From: Blastomussa wellsi
Taxonomy: Eukaryota; Cnidaria; Anthozoa; Scleractinia; Plerogyridae
Direction of reading: 5' to 3'
Assembly (NCBI GenBank): GCA_947652115.1
Contig: OX393568.1
Span: 2,559,847-2,623,846, forward strand
Length of the DNA: 64,000 nt
The translations under genes and the position numbers were made by a program. This document shows positions 63,813 to 64,000 of the stretch, one piece after another; position 1 is the stretch's first letter; the number at the start of each line of letters is the position of its first letter. The notes under the pieces were generated by a model, which saw nothing but the letters and a program-made list of their open reading frames with translations, was not told where the DNA came from and searched no databases.

Positions 63813-64000
63813 CTGAAATGAAAAAGAAATATTTCTTGAGTTTACCAACAAACAAAACAAGGAGTCATAATCTAGCTGGTTCCCCTGTCTTGGAGCTCCC
63901 GGTCAAAATGATCAAGAATCAGACTTTTAAGTTACTTTCACCTAAAAAGGACGTATTACCTTAATTCAATACTTGTAGGAAATATTTTTATAAAACTGGC

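Overview
The window is eukaryotic. Coding sequence is split by introns with GT...AG borders, the DNA is AT-rich and full of short palindromic transposons, and there is a Penelope-like retroelement and a tRNA-derived SINE. Two-CUB membrane proteins, EGF modules and these repeat styles fit an animal, most likely a cnidarian (anthozoan or stony-coral type). The species cannot be named from the sequence alone.

0-16 kb (+ strand): a reconstructed gene of eight coding exons (4403-15140, 481 codons) encodes a single-pass membrane protein. Its order is signal peptide, CUB1, an 18-nt microexon linker, CUB2 (two exons), a transmembrane helix and a long Pro/Gly/Tyr-rich cytoplasmic tail. Its introns hold a piggyBac-type MITE with TTAA duplications, a 1.4-kb foldback element and several other hairpin repeats.

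17-23.5 kb (- strand): a convergent paralogue of six coding exons (402 codons) has the same signal-CUB-microexon-CUB-TM order but a short basic tail without proline repeats. Every intron in both genes is phase 1, and both keep an 18-nt microexon between the CUB domains.

23.5-28.7 kb: mostly intergenic, with a SINE, a GGAACACC hairpin repeat and no gene I can support.

28.7-59.3 kb: a cluster of intronless genes for small, Ser- and Arg-rich proteins that I do not recognise. Type A genes lie on the + strand: one frameshifted divergent copy and five intact copies of 175-176 aa in tandem units of 2.6-3.6 kb, each with a TATA box and two or three CACGTG E-boxes at fixed spacing. Type B genes lie on the - strand: one intact gene, one intact relative (C), one broken copy and four truncated relics inside the units. 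A and B/C share a C-terminal module (FCDS-[LV]-SS ... WL) and an N-terminal R-[RK]-x-S site. Gene D (- strand) has three such basic phosphosite motifs but not the module. A hAT-type MITE with 8-bp target duplications lies in three unit junctions, and its empty site survives elsewhere, so the order of duplications can be read. Two consecutive units look virtually identical over 3566 bp. I consider this cluster the most novel part of the window.

54.8-55.8 kb: a Penelope-like element broken by a 5' inversion (RT on -, GIY-YIG on +).

60-64 kb (- strand): 3' part of a third membrane-protein locus (EGF exons, TM exon, PPxY tail) with a frameshift, a nonsense codon, a damaged EGF exon and a C13 tract. 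It is probably a decaying paralogue, or carries assembly errors. Its 5' part lies beyond the window.
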